A stretch of 64,000 bases of DNA from Capsaspora owczarzaki ATCC 30864 (Eukaryota; Opisthokonta; Filasterea): positions 186,001 through 250,000 of the forward strand of contig NW_011887304.1 in the NCBI RefSeq assembly GCF_000151315.2, in the 5' to 3' direction. Position 1 is the first letter of the stretch. Each line of letters begins with the position of its first letter. The notes beneath the pieces are model-generated. The model had not been told where the DNA came from. It saw only the letters and a program-made list of their open reading frames with translations, and did not search any database. The translations under genes were made by a program, and so were the position numbers. This document shows, one piece after another, positions 32,707 to 44,349 of the stretch.

Positions 32707-35700
32707 TTAAACAGCAGCGGGCGCGTCGGAATCGCAATTGTCGGAAGTCACGGCGCGCAGCTCGTCCAAAAAATACGAACGCAGCTCGGAACTGGCAGTC
32801 ACTTGCTTGATGTTCAATGCAGCGAACGCGGGACTAACGGCGCTGCAAGCGAGCGCCGATTGGCTGGGGAAGGCGCCTGCAACCAGCTCGGGGGAAACCA
32901 CCGGACAGTCAAAGCTCTCGCTGCAGGTCTGCAAGCCGGCAAGCCGTTGCTCGAACAGCTTGCGCATGACAGAGTCGGCAAAGCCAATGCGCTCGACAAG
33001 CTCGACAGCGTCCGCGCGGATTAACGCCAGACCAGTAATGTCGTGACGAAAGACAAATTGGTAGTCCAAACCGTTGGACGCGGCCCATAGCGCGACCAGC
33101 TCCACCGGCCAGTTGCGAACGGTCGCCTTGAAGCGCGCAGTGCATCGCACGGCGGTGAGCAAGCACGCAAACTCGACGAGTAGCACCAACGCCGTCATGA
33201 TGCCAATCACGCAGGCAGCATAGTCCTTGTCGTTGACAAAGCCACTCGACTCGATCAGCATGAGGACAACAATGCCCGTGTGAAGGAGGCACGACACCAA
33301 GCACATGTCAAAGGCAATCCAAATCGACGGGCTTCGGCCCAGGATCATCACAACGAGCACACCACCAGCCACAACATGGGACACGAGGGTTGGAACGAGT
33401 AGCACGCGTGCCGTCCCGACCACGGGGGTCGGGTCGCTCAGGTAGGCAAGCACAAACATGGGGATGACGAGGACAAACAGCGCAAACAGGAACAGAGGCA
33501 TCATGACCAGCAGGACTGCCGGCACACGCTTTACACTCAGCGACCGCATGTCAATCTTGTGCTTGCCGAGGTGTCGCAACCGGGCGTTGGCCGTGTTAAA
33601 GACAGCCTCATCAGGAGCCAACCGCTTGAGATAGGCTGCATCCTGTGCAGCTTCCAGATCCGCGTTTGTCAGCACCGTCGGTTCTTGTTGGTAGGCAGGT
33701 AATGGAGCAAATGCTGTTGGCACGATGGTGGCGGAAGTAGAGGTCGAGGCTGAGGCACATGGTTGCTGCTGCTGCTGCTGTTCAACAGACGAACTCGAGG
33801 CTGCAAAAGGGTCCAGAGGAGAGTAAGTTGGCGGCGCGACCAGCATCTCATCCATTGCTTGACGAGATAGTTGGTTGGCCGCAGTCAATGTGGACAAGCG
33901 AGCAGCGCTGCCGCCACTTGCAACCGACAACGATCTCCGCAAGACACTGCGGCGCTCTGGTCTCGAACGTTGCAAACCTCCCTGTATGTCCAGCTGAGCC
34001 AGATCTAGGTTGGCCATGGGTGGTCGTGCTTTGCCCTGGATGGTCATGCGCAATCGCGCGAGCTCGTCTTCGAGAATGTGCCGGTCGGTCAACGAGCCGA
34101 AATGCAGGTTGTTCAACTGAGCAGTGTTGTCACTCAAAAACCACCTCGCATTGAGCTTGTGTCGGTGGAATCGCGGAGCGTACCTGAGGGAACAGCAAAC
34201 AAGATGTGCAAACAAAGTTGGAAACACGCGGCGAAAAGGCCACAACTAAAAGGAAGAAGGAAAAACAAAACAAAAAAAAAACAAAAAACAAAAAAACCCA
34301 AAAACGCATACCGCTGCATCCCAATGGAATTGAGCCAATTGTTAATGTCGACTCTTCGCCACTTGCACAAGGTGGATGTAACGCGGAAAGAGCTGATGGC
34401 AAAATAGGCCGCCAGTAGAGAGCAAATCCCGACAACTGCAATGTTGAAATAGCCCACCGCGCGACGTGCCTCTTGTCCACCACGCGCTGTGCAATTGGAA
34501 ACAGGAGTGGTGAGGGATATGGCAGTAAGTCTTTTTGACACACACAGAAAAAAAAACCGCATACTGTCGAGCCACTTTAGACAATTTTTGCTGTACCTTC
34601 CGCCGCATCCACCTTGCCAAACACAGAGTCAATCAGCTCTTGCAGGGCAGAGGTCTGGTTGCTTGGCCAATGTGGATCGTCCAGCTTCGAGGTGGCATCG
34701 ACAACGGCAAAGACTGAAATGAAATACGTTGTGGAGATGCCGCCAATGTAGATGAGTGGCAGTATTGGGGATGTTAGGAAGCCACGGAAGAAGACGAGCG
34801 GCAAAAAGCCCAGCAGGGCCGTCGGCAACACAACAAAGACAAGCACCAGCACAAACCAGCCGAGGCCGTCCGAGCTGTCTGGGACGCCGACAAAGAGCGA
34901 AAAGTAACTACCAAAGTGGCAAACCGGAGATTCAGGAAAAGGATGAGTGTTTGGATCAGCTTGCCAACCAAAACCCAATCGCAACCTCGACTCAACAGCC
35001 AGGCCAAACCTATGTGGGAGGAAGGAGACGCAGAGCACCAAGGTCAGGAATTGGAAGATTCGGTGCACAACAGACTTGATTCGATGTGGAGCAGGGAGCG
35101 GTTGTCTTGCGCCCGTCCGCCGATTCCGCGCAATTACTGGAGTAGTCTGCACGTCTTTTCCATTCTTTCGAGACTGGTGTCCAGCAGGCACGATGTCCAT
35201 GCTCTCAGACGACTGAGCGGTTTCCTCCTCGTCATCATCCTCATCGTCGTCGTCGTCGTCTGCTTCGATGTCTTGGACGCCGCTGCAGCTCATCATGATG
35301 CCCGTGGCCCATTCCAGGACTCCTTCCATGCAGCCCTGGCTCTTGCTCTTCTTGTTGTGCTCGCTCGTGTCGGAGGACGGTAACATGGTGACGTCGCTGT
35401 GCTGGGAGGCGTCGCTTGCTTGGCTGTTGGAGCTTATCCGCGTGCTGCTTGCAGACCTGTCAACATTCACCGTGATAGCATCAGTGCTCCTATTCGCAGT
35501 GCTCGCCGTGGCTGTGGTCGCTGGCGGCACGACGTCGGTCGCTGATGCGAGATTCGTTGAGCTGCTGTGAACCGCCTGGTAATGCAGCACGCTGGACAGC
35601 CCAGTGGAGAGCCCATAACTGGGTCCTATTACTCGCTCTGCAGCAGTAGGAGCAGCGGCAGGAGCCAGGGCAGCGGCAGGGGCAGGGGCAGGAGGACCGC

Positions 35701-35713
35701 TGCTGGTCTCCAT
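32707..35713 (-). CDS. Multi-pass membrane protein of unknown function
   Basis: Three exons (35713-34597, 34486-34312, 34183-32707) encode 922 residues with matching phases. The first 290 residues are low-complexity, with a Pro/Ala-rich start and an acidic tract of about 16 Asp/Glu near 165. Membrane spans follow at FQFLTLVLCVSFLPHRFGLA, GWFVLVLVFVVLPTALLGFL, then SPILPLIYIGGISTTYFISV, then NIAVVGICSLLAAYFAI. After a second disordered region with a short polyQ come VPAVLLVMMPLFLFALFVLV and four or five more hydrophobic helices. Roughly nine or ten spans in two groups could suit a transporter or sensor, but no family motif is recognised. Confidence 0.7.
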
Positions 35714-35732
35714 TTTGCAATGCTGCTTCAGC

Positions 35733-35733
<1 letters not shown>

Positions 35734-35781
<48 letters not shown>
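35734..35781. repeat. 48-base A homopolymer just before a start codon
   Basis: An uninterrupted run of 48 A (poly-T in the gene's sense) begins 20 bases upstream of the ATG of the multi-pass membrane protein gene. It is the longest homopolymer in the window. It may be the polypyrimidine tract of a 5'UTR intron or simply an unstable repeat. Confidence 0.9.
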
Positions 35782-35783
<2 letters not shown>

Positions 35784-36298
35784 AGGCTGCTTGAGATTTT
35801 GAGAGAGTGAGCACTTTCAATGGAGCTGCAATGCATGTCAACCTCGATGATGCGATGCTACGATTTGATGATGAGGTTTTTTTTTTTGTGATTTTGGCAA
35901 GTGGCTGGATTTTCGTTTCAATCGGGAACAGCGGGACATTTTCAGCGAACTTGACACAAAGGATGAGGATTGTCGGGACGTGCTTGAAAGGCAGTACCAT
36001 GGGTGATTTCTTGTACAGTGCAGTATGATTGCGATGCAACTACCTCTTGATGCCTTGAATCACAGGCGCTTCATTGCGATCGGATCAGCGGAACATTTTC
36101 ACCGAACAAGAAGAAAAGGTCAGGCGATGGACTGATTTCAATGACTGCTTCAAGTTGCAAAACAGGCGATTTCGGGTCTAGTATGACTAACCCATTGAGA
36201 TTGCACTTTATTGCAAAAGCGCTCTACTCAGACTCTGAGCTGTCAATGCACTTTCCTGTTTCCACTTGACTCTCACTCTTTCTTTTTTTTTATTGCGA
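35782..36298. other. Divergent promoter region
   Basis: Lies between the membrane-protein gene (minus) and the lysozyme gene (plus). No protein gene recognised; a TTGCAA-containing segment and a T-run precede the lysozyme start. Confidence 0.4.
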
Positions 36299-37943
36299 AT
36301 GAAGCTTGCAGCGTTGGTTGCGTTTGCGTGCGTCGTCTGCGCGATGGCGACCGGAAGCAGCGCTACGTATGGCGTGGATGTGTCTGACATTGTCAGCGAG
36401 GCCGACTGGAACTGCCTCAGTGGTGAGTTTGGCAAATGGCGGACACATTCACGGAAGCGGCGGCGGGGCCTTTCCATCGTGTCACTGCTCCCTTCCTTCC
36501 TGTCGTCCCTTTCTGCGTATACTTGCGTGTCGTGTATCTGTGTAGCGTGTCCCGGGTGTTCTTGTATCCGCTGTGGGGATGTCTCCATGTGTGTGTCTAT
36601 GTTGCATCAGTTTGCAGGTGCCATCGTCGAGCGAGCGGCAGCAATGGCGGTTTGGCAGCAATGGCGGTTTTTTTTGACGCGACTCTGTTCGTGACGCCAA
36701 ACAACAACCTCACTGCTCCTCCGTTCTTCTGTCTTCCGCTGCTGGTTGAACTTGTGTTGCGTTCGTTGTTTGAACAATTCGACAACTTCATATGCATAAA
36801 ACAAACAAGGGACGAGTTTCGATTCGCGAACCGAGTTTAGGTTCAAAAGTCAAGTGACAAGGAACAAAAAGGAAAAAAGAAAAAAAAGAGGTGATCAACA
36901 ATCGTTCAATCATCAGTTCGAAAGCAAAGAACAACACAAAAAAAAGTCATTCGATGTGAATGTTAAAGACAAAGTGTGGCGGGAAGTGTGGGCAGAGGGG
37001 GCGGGGTCGCATTTTCAACACGATTATGGAATTGGCCGAGTACTGAGTGCTGATTATTGCTAGAGATTCAGAGCTAGTGAAGCGTTGAGTGCGATTGGTC
37101 AAAGAATCAGCAAGTACAATCTCACAATCACTTACCATTTGGTTCTGTTTCCGATCGGATCAGATAACGGTTACGATTTCGCGATTGTGCGTGCGGGACG
37201 CTCGACGGGTACGGTCGATCTCAATGCTGCCCAAACCATCATCAATGCGCGTAACGCCGGCATTCCCTACGTCGACGCTTACATCTTCCCTTGCTACTCG
37301 TGCGGCAACCCGGCTGATCAGGTAAACAACAACGGATCGAACGGAGAAAGTTTGACAAACCTTGTTGTGAGTTGTTGCGCTCAACTTTCCCCGTTCTTTT
37401 TCTACCGATTGCAGATTCGCAACATGGTCAACAACCTTCGCAACGCTGGCGCGTCGTTCGGCATGATCTGGCTCGACATTGAGGGTTCCGGCTGGTCCTC
37501 CAGCACGTCTGCAAACATTGACTTTATTCAATCCATGGCTCAAGAGCTCATCAACTTGGGTGTCTCGTTCGGAACCTACACCTCGTACTCCCAATGGTCT
37601 CCCATCACTGGCAATGCCAACGTGAGTGTTATGTGTGAGTTTGATACGTTGGTCTCGACAGGCGTCGATTCACTTGATATCCCTCCCCCTCCTTTTTGGT
37701 TTTCTTAGATTAACGCCCTCAGCTCGCGCCCTCTTTGGTACGCTCACTACGACAACGAGCCGAGCTTTGACGACTTCAGCTCTTTCGGTGGCTGGTCCAA
37801 GCCCGCCATCAAGCAGTACGACGGTGACGCGACCGCTTGCTCTGTCGGTATGTCATTTGGTCGAAAAGTTCTCGTAGCCAACAAACCAACTGCTCACAAA
37901 ACTCCCGTGACTTGTAGGTGTCGACAAGAACTGGTACCCTTGA
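36299..37943 (+). CDS. GH25 lysozyme, secreted
   Basis: Five exons (36299-36422, 37164-37321, 37415-37621, 37709-37847, 37918-37943) give 217 residues. A signal peptide ([20 protein letters not shown]) is followed by the GH25 fold: YGVDVSD at the first strand, then [12 protein letters not shown], then [13 protein letters not shown] with paired cysteines, then the catalytic acid pair in [13 protein letters not shown] near 115-118, and finally PLWYAHYD and [13 protein letters not shown]. The C-terminal GVDKNWYP is typical of the amoebozoan and nematode branch of these lysozymes. It should cut bacterial peptidoglycan in phagosomes or outside the cell, fitting a bacterium-eating or symbiotic protist. 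The first intron is 741 bases, long for this region. Confidence 0.92.
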
Positions 37944-38187
37944 GCTCAATGGATTGTGCAAGCAAGCGACCGAATCTTGTCGTCGTCTTGTTGACTTTGG
38001 GTGTTTTGTTGTTTGTCAATGAAAACACAAAGCGTTCATGCTTGTGCATCAGCTTGTCCAGGTTCTGAATGCCCTTTAGGTGTCGACTGCATGGAATGGT
38101 TCTCAGTTTGGATTTTTTTACTTGGTCCATTTCAATCCAAAGACAAATTCATGACCAAAAGCATCACACACAACAAGTTCATCACTC

Positions 38188-41100
38188 TCATTCAAAAGGG
38201 TCTTCGAATTCAATCGAATCGTCGCCGTAGCGCTTACGAGCGTACTCGACAACGACACGGTTGACGCATTCGTACTGATCAAGGGTCTCGACCATGCGGG
38301 CACGCTGACGACGAACCGTCTCAAGGGCGCCCAGCACATCGACCATGCCGAGCGTGTTTAGCATCTCGATAGCGTACATGGACACAATCAATGTGCCCGT
38401 GCGGCCGATACCGGCGCTGCAGTGCACAGTGAGAGAACCGGGATGCTCGCGCGAGCCCTGAGGGTGGCGCTCAAGAGCAGTCGCCTTGAGCTGCTCAATG
38501 TGCGAGATGAGCTCGAGGACTTGACCGGGCTCAGAGGGCACGCCGTGGTCGGGCCAGGACGTGTACTGGATCTGGGTCAGCGTCCAAGTGGCAAGCGCAA
38601 CACGATGGGAGACGACCAGCTGGCGCTCAATCCAGTGCTCATGACGCGTCTCTTGCACGCAGCGCACGGCCACGTCGCCGTAAGCGGTCGAGCTCTTTGG
38701 GGGCCAAGCTGGCTCTGCAGGAGCAGCAGCTTCAGCAACAGCAACAGGAGCTTCAGCAGCAACAACAGGAGCGTCAGCAGCAGGAACTTCGGCAATAGGA
38801 GCTTCAGACTCGGGCTCATCCATCTGAATGTTCTTCTTCTTCTTGTTCTTCTTCTTCTTGTTCTTGCCACTGCCGCTGGCAGCAGGGGCCGACGAAGCAG
38901 CAGCCGCGGGAGCATCTTCTTCGTCCGCAGCGGTCGACGATTCTTCTGTTGCGGCAGCAGGAGTCTCGTCGGAGGGACGGGAATGCCAGTTCTCGGTGGG
39001 CGCATCTGCAGCAGCTGCGGGAACCACGTTGGCCTGGATTTCGGCGGCTTCGCGCAGCTCGGGCGTACCGTCGCTCTCCTGTGCCACTTCGGGATCGGGC
39101 CAGTACTTGTGGCACTTGGCACGGCCATGGTCAACAAGTCCAGTGATCATGACGAGCACGTGAACGCGGTTTTCGAAAATCATCTGCCAGAATGCAGGCA
39201 GAGTGGCTTCCAGCGGGCCCTGGGTTGCAATAAACTCGCGTGGCTGCGAGTAGCCGTCAATGTAGTTGGCATTGATGTAGTCGATAGCGGACATGTCAAC
39301 GCCCTCCTCTTCCACACCCAAGCGAACGCGAGTGTCGTCGTTCGCAAAGATGTTGTTGTATCGGTTCTTGGCCTACAGAACACGCACGCCATGTTAGCAC
39401 TAGGCAGTTCGGGAGGGAGCGGTTTGTTCCATTCCAAAGTTGGTGCGCAGACTCACCTTGTTCTGATCGCGACGCGCCGCATGGAATGTCGGGTCACCGA
39501 CGCTGGGCGAGACCGATTTGAACTCGGATTCGAGCAGCTCATTGTTTTGCTTGTGGACGAGTTCTTCGAGCAGGCGTTTGTAGCTTGGGCGCTGGACGTA
39601 GAAGGTGATACAGGAAGTGAGTGTGCAAGTCAAAGGAAGAAGTGTCGGCAAAAGACGGAGCATTCATACCGGCTTCTCGGTCGGGTGCGGAGGAAGCTCT
39701 GGGGCGTTGGAAGAAGGTTCAAAGACATCGACCAAAGGCGTCGCAACGGCAACAGGCGCCTCAGTGACAGGGTCTTCATCGGCCGGAATGACTTCTTGCT
39801 TGCCATCAGGAAGCGCGGTTTGGCCTTCAAGCGAGGCGTGCTGGGGTGCCGTTTCATTCGCGACAGCAGGCTCAGCAGGGACAGGCTCGGCAGTGACAGG
39901 CTCGGCAGAGGCAGCTTCCGATTTCTCGATAATAGCTTTAGCTTCAGCAGCTCCCGATTTCTCGATAACAGGCTCAGCAGCGGCAGTGACTGGTTCCGCA
40001 ACGACAGGTTCAGCAGGGGCAGTGACTGATTCCGCAACGACAGGCTTGGCGACAACAGGCTCTGCAACAACAGCAGGAGCAACAACGGCGGGAGCAGCTG
40101 CAGGAGCGGCGACGGCTTGAGGAGGGGCAGCAGCAGCAGCTTGTTGTTGCTCATACTGCTGGCGGAAGAGCTCAATCTCTCGCTGACGCTCGGCGCGCTT
40201 GCGTTCAGCCTTGGACAGCTCGCCTCGAACCCAGAACCCATGGTCGTAGCCAACTTCGCCGCCAAACTCGATTGGCAGTTGGTTAGACCCAACGACCTGA
40301 GCAATGTTCTTCACCAACTCGATCTAAAACCAGCAAAACATGTTCAGTGGGTGCATGTGCTCAGGTGATAAAAAAAAGGCTGCTCAAACCTACCTTGCCG
40401 TTGGTCTTTTCCTTCATCATTCCGCGAACAACAGCGAGCGGCTTGGAAACCCACCAAGGCGCATCAACAACATAGATTCGACGAATACGAGCGGGGAAGG
40501 AATCCTAGGCGAGCAAGCGAGCGAAAGACGAAGCGGCCCAAAGTCAGAAACGAAAGAGTTCAACAACAAAGCCAACGAACGAACGGAAAACCCAACCTGC
40601 AGTGTATCAAGGACCATGCGGCTCAAGGTGTAGTCGAACTGGCCCCAGTTGGAGTTCGTCATGTTGTAAATGAAGGTAATGCCGCCGCGTTGGTTCTCCA
40701 GCCTGTGCGAGAGAGCGATTGCTGAGCAACAAGCTACAAGCCACACATCCCGACAATCTAAAAAGCTCCACATGAAAAAGGCTCGTTGCCTTACGTGGAG
40801 ACGGTTTCATTCAGCATAAACACGATCGTTTGCAGCGCCACATCTCGCGACGACTTTTTGGGGTTGTGGCGATTGGCGGTGAAGAAAAAGACAATGGAAT
40901 TGTCTGGCTGACGACCGCCCTGTTGCAACGCATCGGAAAGTTCCACAGGTCAGCATCGAGGCTTGCACAGCACCAGAGACGCATTGCATTGCACGTGTGA
41001 ACCTACAGGCACCATGAACTTGCCAGTCATCAGCTCGTCCTTCAGGGTGCTGACATCCAGAGTTTCGAGACGGAGGCGAGCAGCCAGATCCTATGATAGT

Positions 41101-41923
41101 GGTACGAAAGGTGATCGCAGAGTTAGTACACTTATTGTTGTCAAGTCGCTTGTTGCAGCAGCGATGCGGACCTGGAACTTGTAGAAGAGTTCGATAGCGC
41201 GCGCAACATCAAACTTGCGAGCCATCAGGAACTTGACCGCATCTTCGCGTGTAGCCTGGGTAGCAGCACATCAAAAAAGCACGGGGTGAGTGAGTATTTC
41301 CATTTGACTGTGCATCTGCTTCAAAGTACGATCGCTCCACTGCTCAGAACTGCGACCACACCCACTGTGCTCAATCAAAGCAAGTGCTGAGCCAGGCACA
41401 AAGGATCTCATTGTTTTCATTCTCCACACAGCAAAAGACGCATCACGTGGCAAAGTTTCAAAAAGCAACGTCGTTTCCAAATGCATTCTCAGCAAAGGAA
41501 CATTGAAACGAAAAAAAAAAAAAAAAAAAAAAGAAACTGTGCGATCTTTTTTTTTGTTTTTGATTCGGTTTTTTGGGTTTTCATTGCTTACAGGTGGACG
41601 GCGCTTTTGCGATTGCATGACGTTGACGCCCGAGAGGAACTGGTCGACAGCCTGTGGTTTGGATGCAGCATCAAAGTGAGCGTCAAAACCGCGGATTCCT
41701 GTTCATTCATTCGCAAGTGGAACGAACACGAAACGAATGCCAACAGCGAACGAACCTTCTCTTCGTCGAGGTCGAGCTCGGTCGGAGGGTGCGAGGTGAG
41801 GTAGTTGGAAACAAGCGACCCGCCTTCGCTGGCTGGGGTGCGCGGCAGCGGGGCCGGCGGAACAGCCGAGCGAGGCTGCTGCTGCTGCTGCGGCAATCCA
41901 GTCCCAGTCCCAATGTCCGTCAT
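38188..41923 (-). CDS. PTPN9: SEC14-domain protein tyrosine phosphatase (PTPN9/MEG2-like)
   Basis: Ten exons encode 903 residues (exon starts 41923, 41651, 41255, 41090, 40919, 40702, 40504, 40323, 39591, 39372), every phase matching. Residues 57-112 form a CRAL-TRIO N-terminal helix bundle (ATREDAVKFLMARKFDVARA). A CRAL-TRIO/SEC14 lipid-binding domain follows, with FFFTANRHNPKK, GGITFIYNMTNSNW and LPIEFGGEVGYD, to about 300. Then comes a Glu/Pro/Ala-repeat linker and a PTP domain from about 465: NYIDGY, the WPD loop in YTSWPDHGVPS near 781, and the catalytic VHCSAGIGRTG near 825. This arrangement is unique to PTPN9/MEG2, which acts on secretory-vesicle fusion and receptor signalling. A low-complexity insert of about 130 residues, with a Lys/Asn-rich basic stretch, interrupts the PTP domain between KYWPDPE and SSTAYGDV. 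Confidence 0.93.
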
Positions 41924-42234
41924 TCAAAAGTCACCAATGACGAAGAGCTCAGAAAAAGACAAAAATGAAAAATTGAGGACTAACAGAAATACGAATATTA
42001 TTTCATCGATCTCGTGGTAGTGAGGGCTTGGGGGGGGGAAGGGGTGGTGGGGGAAGGTAACACAAAGTGCAGCAAAACATTGCGATTTTGGTCGGAATGC
42101 ACCGACACTGTGGATTTGGACAAAAGCGATGCACATGAGGAGATACATTATCAATGACCCAGCATTCAGTCAGCACACATACACATGCAGTCAGAGCGGC
42201 AAGGGCAAGCGTGGTAGGACGTTGGCTGTGCAAC

Positions 42235-43446
42235 TCAAACAAGTTCGACAACTTCCTTCTCTTTCGCTTCTTGCTCTTGGCGCCGAGCCGTGAGCCAGGC
42301 CAGATGGGAGATTGCGCCTGGTGCGCGGGAAAATGACAGCGATGCAAGCACCGCACGCAGGGCTTCTTCCCTCTGCCGCAGATGCTCGGGTGCCCATTTG
42401 AGTGCCGCGCTCATCTTGACCAGCTCGAGCGGACATGGATAAGGCGGCTGAGAGCGTGCCTCCAGCAACGACGCGGATCCTTGCATGAAGCAATGAAAGT
42501 ATATGCAATGGTCCATGCCCAGGCAGTGGCCCAGTTCGTGAACGGCTGTGCAGCACGCACGGTAGAGCCAGATGCTGTTCGTGTTCGAAGCTGGACTACT
42601 GGTAGCAGAAGGTGTGTTCGAGACAGGCCCAGCAAAACTCCATTCTCGAGCAGCAGGGTCGCCCGCCACATCGTCCAGCGCGGGGTTGTCGCGCGCCAAA
42701 CTAATCAGTGCCACGCCACTGCCACCGTACGACCGGCCCATGGTGAACAGGTCGTCGTTGCCTTCGAACAAGTCTTCCGAAGTGACGCCCAGAATGGCGT
42801 ACGCGTTCTTGAGCGTCTCCATCCGAGCCAGCAAGCCGTCAATCATGTCGTTGAGATTGACTTGGCGCACTCCCACGCCGTCAGGGCTGGCACGAGCTCG
42901 CACGCGAACCAGCGAGCCGCTGACCTCCACGCCGAGCGGGCTCAAGGAGCCCGACTTGCCCTTGCCTTTGGTCGTGGCTTTGCGCTTTGGCTCATCTTCG
43001 ACGTCGTTCCATGATCGCAGCGGCAGCATTGGCAGCACAGTCACTTTGATGCCATGGTAGAAAGCCTCGACGTACTGTGCGATGGCGGCGACGGGCACCG
43101 ACGACTCTGCCTCGCCTACGCCGACGACATAGATGGTGTTTGCTTTGGGACCGACATCGCGGCGATCACTGTCTGTCTTGAACTCTTTCAATGTTTGAGG
43201 CGGGTGCTCGGGATCTTCGTACAGGTCAAATCCGGGTTTCAGATCGGCGTCGGTCAGTCGAGGAAAGCAATTGGCATTGCCGGTCACGTTGGATGCAGTC
43301 TTGCTCACGTTCGCCTGAGCTCCAGTGCGCCCAAATGGCCTCCACAACGCGTGAAGCGGCACCTTGGCGTGGCTGGCAAAACCCATGGCTTGCGCAACCT
43401 CGTCGTCCGGCGCGCAGACAAACCGTTCGCGTTTCACCTTTGGCAT
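42235..43446 (-). CDS. Archaemetzincin (AMZ-type zinc protease)
   Basis: A single exon of 403 residues. The signature HELGHCLGMDHC near 302, followed by CFM, supplies three zinc ligands, the Met-turn methionine and the first Cys pair of the archaemetzincin motif. Upstream TIYVVGVGEAESS and FTMGRSYGGSGVALISLARD fit the family core. In relatives a second Cys pair (CxxC) follows about 17 residues after the Met; here only the first of that pair is present (CPLE), so the structural site may be altered. The family's substrates are poorly known. No signal peptide is visible, so it is probably cytosolic. The ATG at 43,446 is the first in frame. Confidence 0.92.
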   Translation of the reverse strand: MPKVKRERFVCAPDDEVAQAMGFASHAKVPLHALWRPFGRTGAQANVSKTASNVTGNANCFPRLTDADLKPGFDLYEDPEHPPQTLKEFKTDSDRRDVGPKANTIYVVGVGEAESSVPVAAIAQYVEAFYHGIKVTVLPMLPLRSWNDVEDEPKRKATTKGKGKSGSLSPLGVEVSGSLVRVRARASPDGVGVRQVNLNDMIDGLLARMETLKNAYAILGVTSEDLFEGNDDLFTMGRSYGGSGVALISLARDNPALDDVAGDPAAREWSFAGPVSNTPSATSSPASNTNSIWLYRACCTAVHELGHCLGMDHCIYFHCFMQGSASLLEARSQPPYPCPLELVKMSAALKWAPEHLRQREEALRAVLASLSFSRAPGAISHLAWLTARRQEQEAKEKEVVELV

Positions 43447-44349
43447 CTCGAGTTGTTAGGAAGCAGTGTTTCTGCTTGGTCTAGTGGATGACTCGAAAAT
43501 TGTATTGAAGGTGCTTGGGCGGTCGAGGTGTCTGAGCGGAAGGGACAGAAGGCAGAATAATCTGTTTGCAGATTCGATAAAGCGGCAGAGTTGAGCAAGC
43601 GCAATGCTTGGCGATTCATCTGGCATTGTAACTTTTTGCATTCCACTTGACAAAGACATCGCTGTCAAGCTACGTCGCCGCCACCTTCGTAGCAACATCA
43701 ACGAGAATCTCGAGTGATTGGTGAATGGTTGAGCACAATAATCGTGTCGCAGCCACCAATAGCTCTCAATCCGTAGAGTTCTTCGTATTGAACCATTAAC
43801 GAAACGGACACACCCACCCCCTGCCTCCTTGTCACCCGTATTCGAACGTTCGGTGATCGTCGTCGAGATTCACAAAGTTTCAAAATTGAATTGCTGAATC
43901 ACTCCAATGATTCAAACGATCGCTCCGCCTTTTCGTCCTTCCATCCATCCGTCCACCGTCTCAAAGCACTCGTCATTTTTGACTGCAACGCCATCACTGC
44001 ACAGTGAAGGTGCAGGCTGGATGACGGACGACACACACACACCAAACGCAACAGAAGACAATCGTCCTCCAAACGCATTTACAAACAGTAGACTGAGCCT
44101 CTATCCAAATTTGAAAATGCGCCAACTCAGCAGCGCAATACCAACTGCACGGAAACCATCTGAATGAGCAAATGAAGCTCGCAGCCACAACACTGCGTGG
44201 AAATGACCAGAGAGAGAGCGCTAGGCTCAGAGCATCAACCCAACCGACGTTGTTCACGCGTTTCCAACCCAACCAAATATTCAGTCATCATTTGCAATTT
44301 TTGAAATCATTATTACTCACATCCTTGTTTCTACACCAACAAAACAACC
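43447..44349. other. Divergent intergenic region
   Basis: Separates archaemetzincin (minus) from the CAMK-like kinase (plus). Open frames of 60-90 codons occur on both strands but lack gene-like features. Promoters for both neighbours are expected here. Confidence 0.4.

Noticed and set aside
43850-43880. TTCGAAC-like box resembling a tRNA T arm
   Set aside because: No D arm or acceptor stem could be built around it.
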